A stretch of DNA of 23,459 bases from DATCJU01 sp036562635 (GTDB lineage: Bacteria > Actinomycetota > Actinomycetes > Mycobacteriales > Pseudonocardiaceae): assembly GCA_036562635.1 (NCBI GenBank), contig DATCJU010000080.1:1-23459 (forward strand). The letters run 5' to 3'. The notes below the pieces were generated by a model. The model did no database searches and was not told the DNA's origin. It saw only the letters and a list, made by a program, of their open reading frames with translations. Below, in pieces: positions 1-6,949 of this stretch (within the stretch, counting starts at the first letter, position 1; each line of letters starts with the position of its first letter). The position numbers and the translations under genes were made by a program.

Positions 1-138
1 CTGCAGGCCGTCTCCCTGGCCCTGCTGGAGGAACACCTCGCGCACTGCGTGCGGCAGGCCCTGGAACAGGGTGGGCAGGACGCCGAGCACAAGGTGCGGG
101 AGGCCAGCGAGGCCATCGCCCGCCTGGTGCGTTCCTGA
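1..138 (+). CDS. CsoR-family metal-sensing transcriptional repressor (C-terminal fragment)
   Basis: The window opens inside a reading frame whose last 45 residues match the C-terminal helices of the CsoR/RcnR (DUF156) family, small all-helical repressors that release DNA on binding Cu(I) or other metals. The visible part includes LLEEHLAHCV, in which His12 and Cys16 of the fragment have the His-x3-Cys spacing of the second-helix metal ligands of CsoR. The tail KVREASEAIARLVRS is also typical. The first ligand Cys and the N-terminus lie outside the window, so the metal cannot be inferred. No copper ATPase or chaperone gene follows. The frame ends in TGA at 136-138. Confidence 0.8.
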   Translation: MQAVSLALLEEHLAHCVRQALEQGGQDAEHKVREASEAIARLVRS

Positions 139-349
139 CCCACCCGGACTCTCCCGTACCACCGGTATCCCTCCGCCCCGTCGGGTTCACCGCCGTCCCG
201 GAACCCTGGGACGAGCCGCCGAACACACCGGCAGGACGCGGGATTCCTCCGCTTCGGTGACGGACGGGCACCCCCTTTAGAGGCGGGTCCGCTCGGGTAC
301 TCCCCCGGGAGCGACCGCACGCGACGAACGGGCCGACGAGGCGACCCGC
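139..349. other. Intergenic region with weak hairpin
   Basis: This 211-bp gap separates the CsoR-like gene from the small membrane protein. It holds a short hairpin at 194-213 (CGTCCC/GGGACG, 8-nt loop) that could help terminate the upstream gene. I found no clear sigma70 promoter for the downstream pair. A GGGTAC at 295-300 resembles a stress-sigma -10 element but has no matching -35. Confidence 0.35.
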
Positions 350-865
350 GTGCGCCTGATCGAGGGGATGAGGACCGTGTGGGGTGTCATCGGTCGTGGT
401 GTGGCCGTACTGGCCGGAGCCGGCGCGACAGCCGTGGCCGTGGGCCGTCTGGTGGCACGCCGGGCGAACCGGGAGGTGACGAGCCAGGACACGGCGCACC
501 GCTGGCTCGCCGTCACCGTCAACCGCCCACCGGAGCAGGTCGCACCCCAGGGGAAACTGCCCGAGCCGCTGATCCGGCTGGGGGACACCGTCGAGGTCCA
601 GGTCCGCCCGGCGGCGGGTGGGCGGGGTTCGGAGCTGTGTGCCCGTCCGCTCGTCCCCGTTCCGCGCGGTGCGGTCAACCTGACCAGCCGTCTCAGTGGC
701 GACGACCCCCGCCAGCAGGTGCGGCGAGCCCTGCGGGACGCCAAGTCGCTCCTGGAGACCGGCGAGGTGCTCGCACCGGACTCGCCACCGAACGCACGTC
801 CCACTGCGGCCGGAAGACTGCTTGACCTGGTGCGCAGACGGGCGAGCGGGGAGGGACGACTGTGA
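350..865 (+). CDS. Small membrane-anchored conserved protein paired with the dehydrogenase
   Basis: A 171-residue protein with one predicted N-terminal membrane span (about residues 12-33, Gly/Ala/Val-rich), followed by a soluble domain containing VTVNRPPEQVAP, LPEPLIRLGDTVEV and a C-terminal DPRQQVRRALRDAKSLLETGEV segment. From memory, similar proteins occur directly before zinc alcohol dehydrogenases in actinomycetes and are sometimes called SRPBCC/cyclase-like; I cannot confirm that fold here. The function is unknown. The GTG start at 350 is preceded by GAGG at 338-341 (8-nt spacing). An internal ATG at 368 is possible but has a poor ribosome-binding site. The stop overlaps the next gene's start (GTGA at 862-865), so the two are translationally coupled and probably act together. 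Confidence 0.75.
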   Translation: MRLIEGMRTVWGVIGRGVAVLAGAGATAVAVGRLVARRANREVTSQDTAHRWLAVTVNRPPEQVAPQGKLPEPLIRLGDTVEVQVRPAAGGRGSELCARPLVPVPRGAVNLTSRLSGDDPRQQVRRALRDAKSLLETGEVLAPDSPPNARPTAAGRLLDLVRRRASGEGRL

Positions 866-2031
866 AGGCACTGTGCTGGGCAGGTGTGAACGAGCTGACG
901 GTCGAACAGGTGCCCGATCCGCGCATCCTCAACGACCAGGACGCGATCGTGAAGGTGCGACTGAGCACCACGTGCGGGTCGGACCTGCACCTGCTCGGCG
1001 GGTACATCCCCGCCATGCGTGCGGGGGACGTGCTGGGACACGAGTTCGTCGGAGAAATCGTCGAGGTCGGCCCCGGGGTCCGCAGGCACCGGGTCGGGGA
1101 CCGGGTCGTGGTCTGTTCGTTCATCAGCTGCGGCCGGTGCTGGTACTGCGAGAACCTGATGACCTCGTTGTGCGACAACAGCAACCCCAACCCGGGGTTG
1201 GCCCAGATGCTGTTCGGCTACGAAACGGGCGGCATCTTCGGCTACTCGCACGCCACCGGAGGTTTCCTGGGCTGCCACGCCGAGTACGTGCGGGTCCCGT
1301 TCGCCGACTTCGGGGCCTTCCCGATCCCGGACGAGGTCGACGACCTCAGCGCGTTGTTCGTCTCCGACTCGGCACCGACCGGGTGGATGGGAGCCCACCT
1401 GGGCGGAGTGTCCCCCGGGGACGTGGTGGCGATCTGGGGCTGCGGCGCGGTGGGCCAGATGGCCGCGCACGCCGCGATCCTCCTGGGAGCCGAGAAGGTC
1501 ATCGCCATCGACCGCTACCCCGAGCGACTGACGATGACCGAGGAGGAGACCGGCGCCGAGATCATCGACTACACCCGCACCGACGTGGGTGCCGAACTGC
1601 GGGAACGAACCGGGGGGCGGGGCCCGGACGTGTGCATCGAGGCCGTGGGACTGGAGGCGCACGACAGCGGCCCGCAGCACCTGTACGACCAGGTCAAACA
1701 GCAGCTCCGGTTGCAGACGGACCGGACGACCGCGGTACGGGAGGCGATCATGGCCTGCCGCAAGGGCGGGACCGTGTTCGTCCTGGGGGTTTTCGCGGGC
1801 GTGGTGGACAAGTTCCCCCTCGGGGCGCTGATGAACAAGGGCCTGACCCTGCGCGGTGCCCAGCAACACGGCCACCGGTACATCCCGATGCTGCTGGAGC
1901 GGGTGGCCAAGGGGGAGCTGCGGACGCGGTACCTGGCCACCCACCAGATGTCGTTGACGGAGGCACCCCGGGGGTACGAGATGTTCAAGAACAAGGAGGA
2001 CGGCTGCGTCCGGGTCGTCTTCCGTCCGTGA
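862..2031 (+). CDS. Zinc-dependent alcohol dehydrogenase, glutathione-independent formaldehyde dehydrogenase-like
   Basis: A 389-residue medium-chain NAD(P)-dependent dehydrogenase (MDR superfamily). Visible features: catalytic zinc ligands Cys38 (TTCGSD) and His60-Glu61 (GHEF); four structural-zinc cysteines at 90, 93, 96 and 104; an Asp at 170 in FVSDSAPTGW, as in the Pseudomonas putida formaldehyde dehydrogenase group where Asp is the third zinc ligand; and a Rossmann motif GCGAVGQ from residue 193. The length fits the COG1063 formaldehyde-dehydrogenase-like branch. The substrate cannot be told from sequence: it may be an aldehyde or alcohol, as many actinomycete paralogues are not formaldehyde specific. 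The GTG start overlaps the upstream stop, making a two-gene operon. A small hairpin follows at 2081-2094 (CCGGC/GCCGG). Confidence 0.88.
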   Translation: MKALCWAGVNELTVEQVPDPRILNDQDAIVKVRLSTTCGSDLHLLGGYIPAMRAGDVLGHEFVGEIVEVGPGVRRHRVGDRVVVCSFISCGRCWYCENLMTSLCDNSNPNPGLAQMLFGYETGGIFGYSHATGGFLGCHAEYVRVPFADFGAFPIPDEVDDLSALFVSDSAPTGWMGAHLGGVSPGDVVAIWGCGAVGQMAAHAAILLGAEKVIAIDRYPERLTMTEEETGAEIIDYTRTDVGAELRERTGGRGPDVCIEAVGLEAHDSGPQHLYDQVKQQLRLQTDRTTAVREAIMACRKGGTVFVLGVFAGVVDKFPLGALMNKGLTLRGAQQHGHRYIPMLLERVAKGELRTRYLATHQMSLTEAPRGYEMFKNKEDGCVRVVFRP

Positions 2032-2106
2032 TCCACGGGTCGACGGGTCGCTCCCGGCTCGCTCCGGCGCCGCACACCCACCGGCACTCGCCGGGGCACG
2101 CCGCGC

Positions 2107-2135
2107 TTGACGCCACCGGGTGTGCTTCCTTTACT
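2107..2135 (+). promoter_or_regulatory. Sigma70-like promoter of the PaaI gene
   Basis: TTGACG at 2107-2112 (5 of 6 to the -35 consensus) is followed by a 17-bp spacer and TTTACT at 2130-2135 (4 of 6 to the -10). It lies about 35 bp before the chosen PaaI start, leaving a short leader. It indicates that the thioesterase is transcribed separately from the dehydrogenase operon. Confidence 0.5.
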
Positions 2136-2168
2136 GGGCGAAACCGCCGTCGACCGTCGTTCGGAGTG

Positions 2169-2642
2169 GTGAGCGAGGCAGTGGATCAGGTGTCACAGCC
2201 CCCGGCCGGTGTGTGCAGGGCCGCGCACGAGATGTACGACGCCGACCTGGCGTCCCGCTCGCTGGGCATCGAGGTGACCGAGGCCGGCGGGGGCCGGGCC
2301 GTGGTGCGGATGCGGATCACCGAGACGATGGTCAACGGACACGGCATCGCCCACGGCGGCTACGTGTTCCTGCTGGCCGACACCGCGTTCGCCTACGCGT
2401 GCAACAGCTACGGCCCGGTGACCGTCGCCGCCGGCGCCGACATCACGTTCGTCGCCCCGGCCCACCTGGGGGACCAGCTCGTCGCGACCGCCGAGGAACG
2501 CGTCCGCTACGGACGCAGCGGCATCTACGACGTCACCGTCCGCCGGGAGGGACCCGACGGCGGTACCGTGATCGCCGAGTTCCGGGGCCGGAGCCGGGTC
2601 CTGACGCAGAACGGTCGGCCCGGCACCGCGAACGGAAACTGA
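2169..2642 (+). CDS. paaI: PaaI-type hotdog-fold acyl-CoA thioesterase
   Basis: A 157-residue hotdog thioesterase. The segment MVNGHGIAHGGYVFLLADTA is the PaaI signature: the NGH/HGG loop that binds the thioester, followed by a helix whose Asp71 corresponds to the catalytic Asp of E. coli PaaI. PaaI hydrolyses hydroxylated or epoxidised phenylacetyl-CoA esters and is thought to rescue CoA when the phenylacetate pathway stalls. No other paa genes are visible in the window, so it may serve phenylacetate degradation encoded elsewhere or another aryl-CoA. The frame stays open far upstream; I chose GTG 2169 because it follows the promoter at 2107-2135. GTG 2166 and 2181 are alternatives, and the ribosome-binding site is weak for all of them. 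Confidence 0.85.
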   Translation: MSEAVDQVSQPPAGVCRAAHEMYDADLASRSLGIEVTEAGGGRAVVRMRITETMVNGHGIAHGGYVFLLADTAFAYACNSYGPVTVAAGADITFVAPAHLGDQLVATAEERVRYGRSGIYDVTVRREGPDGGTVIAEFRGRSRVLTQNGRPGTANGN

Positions 2643-2941
2643 GCCGGACAGGCCTCGCGAACGCACCGGGGTGCGGACCGGCGGTCACCCCGAGAGTCTG
2701 TACGTACCCCCCGTCACCGGACCCTGAGTGTACCCAAGGTGAGAGTGCGAGTACTCTCGGTGATGAGACCGCGACATCCGGCACGACTCGACCGCGGTCG
2801 GCGACCTGCGCGGTACGCCCGGGCACGACTCGCCTCGTGTGCCGCACCACCGCCCCGCCGCGTACACCGGCGGTAGCCTGGATCGTCGGCCAGGGCTGGG
2901 ATGCCGTCGGGCGCACGTGTCGTGGAGCGAGGGAGGGCGGC
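2643..2941. other. Intergenic region upstream of LacI gene
   Basis: This 299-bp stretch lacks a convincing gene. Its only clear structure is the inverted repeat at 2741-2758. I see no copy of the CpG-centred palindrome found at 6872-6891, so there is no sign that the LacI protein regulates itself through that sequence. Confidence 0.4.
2741..2758. promoter_or_regulatory. Inverted repeat GAGAGT-N6-ACTCTC
   Basis: A perfect 6+6 bp inverted repeat with a 6-bp centre, which also contains the smaller palindrome GAGTACTC. It lies between the PaaI gene and the LacI gene, about 185 bp before the LacI start. Size and symmetry fit a dimeric repressor site. The binding protein is unknown, and it could also be a weak hairpin. 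Confidence 0.35.
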
Positions 2942-3994
2942 GTGACGAGTCGGGCCGGGAACCGGCGGCGTGAGACGACGCTCGTCGACGTGGCCCGGGC
3001 CGCCGGGGTGTCCCGGCAGACCGTCTCCAACGCGATCAACGCACCGCACCTGCTCCGCCCCGAGACGCTCGCTGCGGTGCGCACCGCCATCAAGCAGATG
3101 GGTTACCAGCCCAACCGCAGCGCACGGTCGCTGCGTACCCGGCGTTCCCGATTGATCGGCTACCACGTCCCGCAGCCCGGTGACGACCGGCTGAGCTGGG
3201 TGCTGGACCGCTTCCTGCACGCGGTGGCGGACGCGGCCCGGCGGGTGGGCTACCACCTGGTCGTGTTCACCCCGGAGAGCCCGGACCAGGAGCTGGACGC
3301 CTACGCCTCGATGCTGCGCACCCGCAGCGTGGACGGTTTCCTGTTGACCGACGTGCGGGCCGACGACCCGCGAGCGCTGTGGCTGCACCGGCGGGGCGTG
3401 CCGTTCGCCGCGTACGGAAGACTGCCCGCCCCGGCGGGTACGGCATGGGTGGACGTGGACGGTGCGGCCGGGACGGCCCGCGCGGTGGAGCACCTGGTCG
3501 AACTGGGCCACCGGCGCATCGCGTTCCTGGGGTGGCCGGAGGGCGATCGTCTCGGCGACGAACGGCTGCGGGGATGGCGGTCGGCGATGACACGGTACGG
3601 CCTGCCCCACGAGTCCCTGCTGGCACGCACCGACGACACGATCAGCGCCGCCACGGCCGCCGCCGGGCACCTGTTGGACGCCGACACCCCGCCGACCGCG
3701 GTCATCGGGGTCAGTGACACGGTCGCCGTCGGTGCGCTCCGCGCGGCCCGGTCCCGGGACCGTCGGCCAGGCCGGGACCTGGCGGTGGTCGGGTTCGACG
3801 ACACACCGAGCGCGGCCCTGCTCACCCCGGCGCTGACCAGTGTGTCCCAGCCGCTGGAGGAGGCGGCGCGCCTCCTGGTGGCGATGCTCGTCGGCCAACT
3901 GGAGGGCAATCCGCCGGAACGGCAGCCGGTGCTGCTGGAACCGACTCTGGTGGTACGGGAGAGCAGCTGTCCCCCACCCGTCGCAACAGGATGA
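2942..3994 (+). CDS. LacI-family transcriptional regulator
   Basis: A 350-residue LacI/GalR regulator. The N-terminal helix-turn-helix is TLVDVARAAGVSRQTVSNAI (from about residue 13), followed by the hinge helix NRSARSLRT, whose Leu normally intercalates at a central CpG of the operator. The periplasmic-binding-protein-like effector domain follows, with VDGFLLTDVR, AVEHLVELGHRRIAFLG and DLAVVGFDD, and the protein ends LVVRES as is usual. The GTG start at 2942 has GGAGGG at 2932-2937. The gene converges on the secreted glycosidase at 4073-6652. The nearest LacI-type palindrome (6872-6891) sits between the two glycosidase genes, so I infer that this protein represses them in response to a sugar. 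The effector is unknown. Confidence 0.9.
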   Translation: MTSRAGNRRRETTLVDVARAAGVSRQTVSNAINAPHLLRPETLAAVRTAIKQMGYQPNRSARSLRTRRSRLIGYHVPQPGDDRLSWVLDRFLHAVADAARRVGYHLVVFTPESPDQELDAYASMLRTRSVDGFLLTDVRADDPRALWLHRRGVPFAAYGRLPAPAGTAWVDVDGAAGTARAVEHLVELGHRRIAFLGWPEGDRLGDERLRGWRSAMTRYGLPHESLLARTDDTISAATAAAGHLLDADTPPTAVIGVSDTVAVGALRAARSRDRRPGRDLAVVGFDDTPSAALLTPALTSVSQPLEEAARLLVAMLVGQLEGNPPERQPVLLEPTLVVRESSCPPPVATG

Positions 3995-4018
3995 GCGGAT
4001 GGGGTCCCGCCGGAGACG

Positions 4019-4053
4019 GCAGGGGCCGGAGGCGTGTCGCCCCCGGCCCCTGC
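4019..4053. terminator. Bidirectional hairpin between convergent LacI and glycosidase genes
   Basis: An 11-bp perfect stem (GCAGGGGCCGG / CCGGCCCCTGC) whose loop can pair further (GGCG-TGT-CGCC). It lies in the 78-bp gap between two convergent stops. There is no T-run, as is common for actinomycete terminators. It is likely to serve both strands. Confidence 0.65.
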
Positions 4054-4072
4054 GGTTGTCACGGACCCGCTG

Positions 4073-6652
4073 TCAGGCCAGCTGGATCACCAGGGTGTGA
4101 CGGCCCGGCCGCGCCCCGGCGGCGACGAGCACCTCCTCACCCCGGGCGCTCCGAACCACCTGGTGGTCCACCGGGCGGCCGTCCAGCACCACCGACCGGA
4201 CCGTGGCCCCCTCGGGCAGCACCTGCCCGATGGTCAGCTCGGCGCCGGTGCGCAGCACCACCTCGGTGCGCAGCACCTTGCCGTTCCGGGTCGCGGTCAC
4301 GTCGACCGCACCGGTGCCGACCCGGATGTTGCTGCCGGAGATCCGGTCCTGCCCCTCGGGCAGCTGCGGCACCACCGAGAGCCGGTCACGACCCATGTCC
4401 GGAGAGACACCGAGCTGGTGGTGCACCACCGGCCACAGCACGCCGTAGGCACCCCAGGCCTGGAGCACCATCGCCCGGTCGGTGAACCGACGGTCGATGT
4501 TGGCCCCGAAGTCGGGGCTGGGAGCGATCTCCGGCATGGCGCCGGGCATCTCCCACACCGAGGGGTCGAGCTGGATACGGGCGTTGGCGGTGGTGTAGCG
4601 ACGCTGCTGGTCGGGGCCGAGCCGGCCGAAGTTGCCCTCGGCCACCGCCATGATCGCCGTGTTCAGCGAGTAGATGGAACGCTCGCTCTGCACGGTCGAC
4701 ACCTCGCTGTCGCACGACGGCCCGCGGTTGCCACCGTCCGCCGAGGTCGGCCCGGTACCGGTGTGGTAGAGGCCGAACTCGTCCGAGTAGCACTCCTCCT
4801 CGCGCTTGCGCAGCGCGATCTCGCCGTGCTCGTCGGAGGCCAGCGGTCGGGTGACCTGGCCGGGCCGAACGAGCTCGGCGTCCATCGGCGTCACACCGAT
4901 CCAGTGCCGCTGCAGCATCGGCGAGCCGTCCTCGTCGGACAGGGAGTCGCCGTACTGGTCGGCGTCCCCGCCGACCCACCAGGTCTCCTCGAACCGCTGC
5001 TCCAGGTCCTCCGCCCAGGCGGTGGCCCAGGACTCGGTCTCGGTGTCGCCCTTGCTGCGGGCCATGTCCGCCAGGTCCCGCAGGCCGCGGATGGTGTAGA
5101 CGGCGTTGTCGAGCTTCTCGGCACCCATGCCGCTCCGCTCGACGTTGCCCAGACCCTCGGGCCAGCCGTCACCGTCGGCGTCCAGCTCGCGGGCGATGTA
5201 GCGCATGTTGCGCACGGTGAAGTCGTACAGCTCGTCGCGGAACGCGTCGTCCCCGGTCCAACGCCACACCAGCGCGACGGCGCTGGGGAACTTCGCGGTC
5301 TCGTCGGTGTTGCCCGCGTCCTCGTTGGTGCCGAAGTACACCGAGCCGTCGTGGATGACCTCGTGCACCACCTTGCCGCTGCCGGCGTTGACGATCTCGC
5401 TGACCTCCTTCAGCGCACGCAGGTGGGCCTTGATGTCGTCGAACTGGCCCATCGCCACGCTGGCGAAGGCGGTGTACTCACCGTCGGTACCGAACAGCCA
5501 CGGGTAGTCCGGCCAGCCTGCGCCGAGCCAGCGCGCCCGGGCCAGCTCACCGACCGGCGTCGGGTACTGCTTGCCCTCCTCGGTGATCCGCAGACGCAGG
5601 TTGCGGGACTCCTGGACGCTGTCGACCAGGTTCTGCTTGGACCACTCCACGCTCTGCTGCAGCAGCCGGTCGCCGGGCAGGTCGACGACGGTGTTAGCCG
5701 CGGCCGCACGGTGCTCGGCGAGCTCGGCCCGCAGCAGCTTCTCCGGGTCGGCCAGCGCCCGCCGGTACTCGGCGCGGGCCTCGGCGAGCCCCTGGTCCGA
5801 GCCGGCGACGGCGAACCAGACGGTGGTGGGCTTGCGCCCCACCTTGATCCGGTAGGTCAGCTCACCACCGGTGCCCTTGCCGTAGCCGGAGTCGTCGCAG
5901 CGCTCCGGCTGCTCCCCCTCGATCGGGCAGATGACCGGGTTGCTCTGCGGACCGCGGAAGTCCGGCCCCAGGCGGTGCGACTGCGGACGCAGGTTGCTGC
6001 CGACCACGGCGGCGAAGTCGTGCGCCTCGGCGTTCGGCACCGGAGGCGTGCCCTGCTCGCGGAAGATCAGGGCACCGTCGCCGTACTCCCCGGTGTCCGG
6101 GAGGTTGAACTCGGCCTGGCTCGGCGTCGTCCAACCCCACGGGTAGGGGGTCATCAACTCGGAGTGTGCGTTCATGGTCAGGGTCAGCTCGGTCGGCGAG
6201 TCCGCCGCGAGCGTGAGCCCGACCAGACCGGCCCGCAGGCCGCTGGGGGCGAACTCGGTGCGGTGGATCCGCACCCCGTTCGCCGTGCCGTAGTCGACGC
6301 GGGTGTAGCCCCAGCCGCTGGTGAACGAACGGGCGGGAACCTGCGCCCCCAGCCACTTGCCGTTGACGGCGAACCACATGCCGTCCAGCAGCTTCACCGG
6401 CTGGGCCCAGTAGCCGCCCATCTCACCGGTGATGTGCCAGCCCATCGCAGGGAACAGGCCGTCGGCGGAGCTCACCGAGTAGAACCGGTCACCGGTCACC
6501 ACCGCGCGCCGGTCGGCCAGGCGCTCGGTCTCGGTCAGCTCCGGCGAGCGCGGCAGCCCGTCGGACGTTGTCACCGGCTCGGCGAGCGCCGGCACGACGC
6601 CGGCCGTGAGTAAGCCGGCGACGGCCAGGGCGACGACACCTCGTCGTGACAT
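4073..6652 (-). CDS. Secreted six-hairpin glycosidase (glycogen-debranching-enzyme-like)
   Basis: An 859-residue exported protein. Residues 1-24 form a signal peptide (basic SRR, hydrophobic core, cleavage after PALA). A beta-rich N-domain (about 40-310) leads into an (alpha/alpha)6-barrel region with PWLFGTDGEY (384-393), GKVVHEV (about 426-432), DADGDGWPEG (491-500) and ERSIYSLNTA; a beta-sandwich tail ends the protein. These blocks parallel the cytoplasmic debranching-type enzyme encoded divergently at 6950 (LFGRDS, GKIPHEV, DADGDGF), so I place it among the amylo-alpha-1,6-glucosidase/GH15/GH63-like six-hairpin enzymes. The exact CAZy family and linkage are not certain. The ATG at 6652 is chosen because GGAGG lies 5 nt upstream and it gives a clean signal peptide; the frame itself runs to an ATG at 6739. 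Probably controlled by the palindrome at 6872-6891. Confidence 0.8.
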   Translation of the reverse strand: MSRRGVVALAVAGLLTAGVVPALAEPVTTSDGLPRSPELTETERLADRRAVVTGDRFYSVSSADGLFPAMGWHITGEMGGYWAQPVKLLDGMWFAVNGKWLGAQVPARSFTSGWGYTRVDYGTANGVRIHRTEFAPSGLRAGLVGLTLAADSPTELTLTMNAHSELMTPYPWGWTTPSQAEFNLPDTGEYGDGALIFREQGTPPVPNAEAHDFAAVVGSNLRPQSHRLGPDFRGPQSNPVICPIEGEQPERCDDSGYGKGTGGELTYRIKVGRKPTTVWFAVAGSDQGLAEARAEYRRALADPEKLLRAELAEHRAAAANTVVDLPGDRLLQQSVEWSKQNLVDSVQESRNLRLRITEEGKQYPTPVGELARARWLGAGWPDYPWLFGTDGEYTAFASVAMGQFDDIKAHLRALKEVSEIVNAGSGKVVHEVIHDGSVYFGTNEDAGNTDETAKFPSAVALVWRWTGDDAFRDELYDFTVRNMRYIARELDADGDGWPEGLGNVERSGMGAEKLDNAVYTIRGLRDLADMARSKGDTETESWATAWAEDLEQRFEETWWVGGDADQYGDSLSDEDGSPMLQRHWIGVTPMDAELVRPGQVTRPLASDEHGEIALRKREEECYSDEFGLYHTGTGPTSADGGNRGPSCDSEVSTVQSERSIYSLNTAIMAVAEGNFGRLGPDQQRRYTTANARIQLDPSVWEMPGAMPEIAPSPDFGANIDRRFTDRAMVLQAWGAYGVLWPVVHHQLGVSPDMGRDRLSVVPQLPEGQDRISGSNIRVGTGAVDVTATRNGKVLRTEVVLRTGAELTIGQVLPEGATVRSVVLDGRPVDHQVVRSARGEEVLVAAGARPGRHTLVIQLA

Positions 6653-6949
6653 CACCACCTCCAAGGAACGAACGGTTCGGGCCGCGCCACGGCGCGGCAC
6701 GGAGCAGACGGTCCGCCTCGCATGTCGGTGAGCGGGCATCCACGGCGGGTCGAGGCGGAGCAGCAGCTCTCGCGGCGGATGCAGCGTGCGTCACTGCGGT
6801 ACAGCCTGCTCATCGCCTTCGCCTCGTTGCGATCGGGGTGCCCCGGGATACCCGGAGGGGACCATCTAGTGTGATTTGAACGTTCAAATCAACTGGCCGG
6901 AAGGCTGGCCCAGCCGACAGGTGTTGTCAAGATTTTCAGGAGATCCGAC
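6653..6949. other. Divergent promoter region of two glycosidase genes
   Basis: 297 bp separate the two divergent starts. The leader of the secreted enzyme contains two compact inverted repeats: CGAAC-G-GTTCG at 6669-6679 and GCCGCGCC-AC-GGCGCGGC at 6681-6698. The second could form a hairpin in the mRNA just upstream of its ribosome-binding site. The main element is the 20-bp palindrome at 6872-6891. I could not place convincing -10/-35 boxes on either strand. Confidence 0.5.
6872..6891. promoter_or_regulatory. LacI-type operator, perfect 20-bp palindrome
   Basis: TGATTTGAACGTTCAAATCA reads the same on both strands and has the central CpG typical of LacI/GalR operators. It is AT-rich against a GC-rich background, which makes chance occurrence unlikely. 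It lies 59 bp before the cytoplasmic glycosidase start and about 220 bp before the secreted one, so one bound dimer could block both promoters. The LacI protein encoded at 2942-3994 is the nearest candidate to bind it; the LacI at 12391-13446 is the alternative. Confidence 0.75.

Noticed and set aside
277..1944. 555-residue open frame on the minus strand
   Set aside because: It lies opposite the membrane protein and the clearly recognisable dehydrogenase. Its composition (Arg, Pro, Ala, low-complexity) is that of a GC-driven shadow frame with no domain.
4034..6613. 859-residue open frame on the plus strand
   Set aside because: It mirrors the secreted glycosidase, which has a signal peptide, a ribosome-binding site and conserved motifs. 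The plus-strand translation has none.
4073..6739. Longer form of the secreted glycosidase starting at ATG 6739
   Set aside because: The extra 29 residues are Arg-rich and would bury the signal peptide. ATG 6652 has a GGAGG at ideal spacing.
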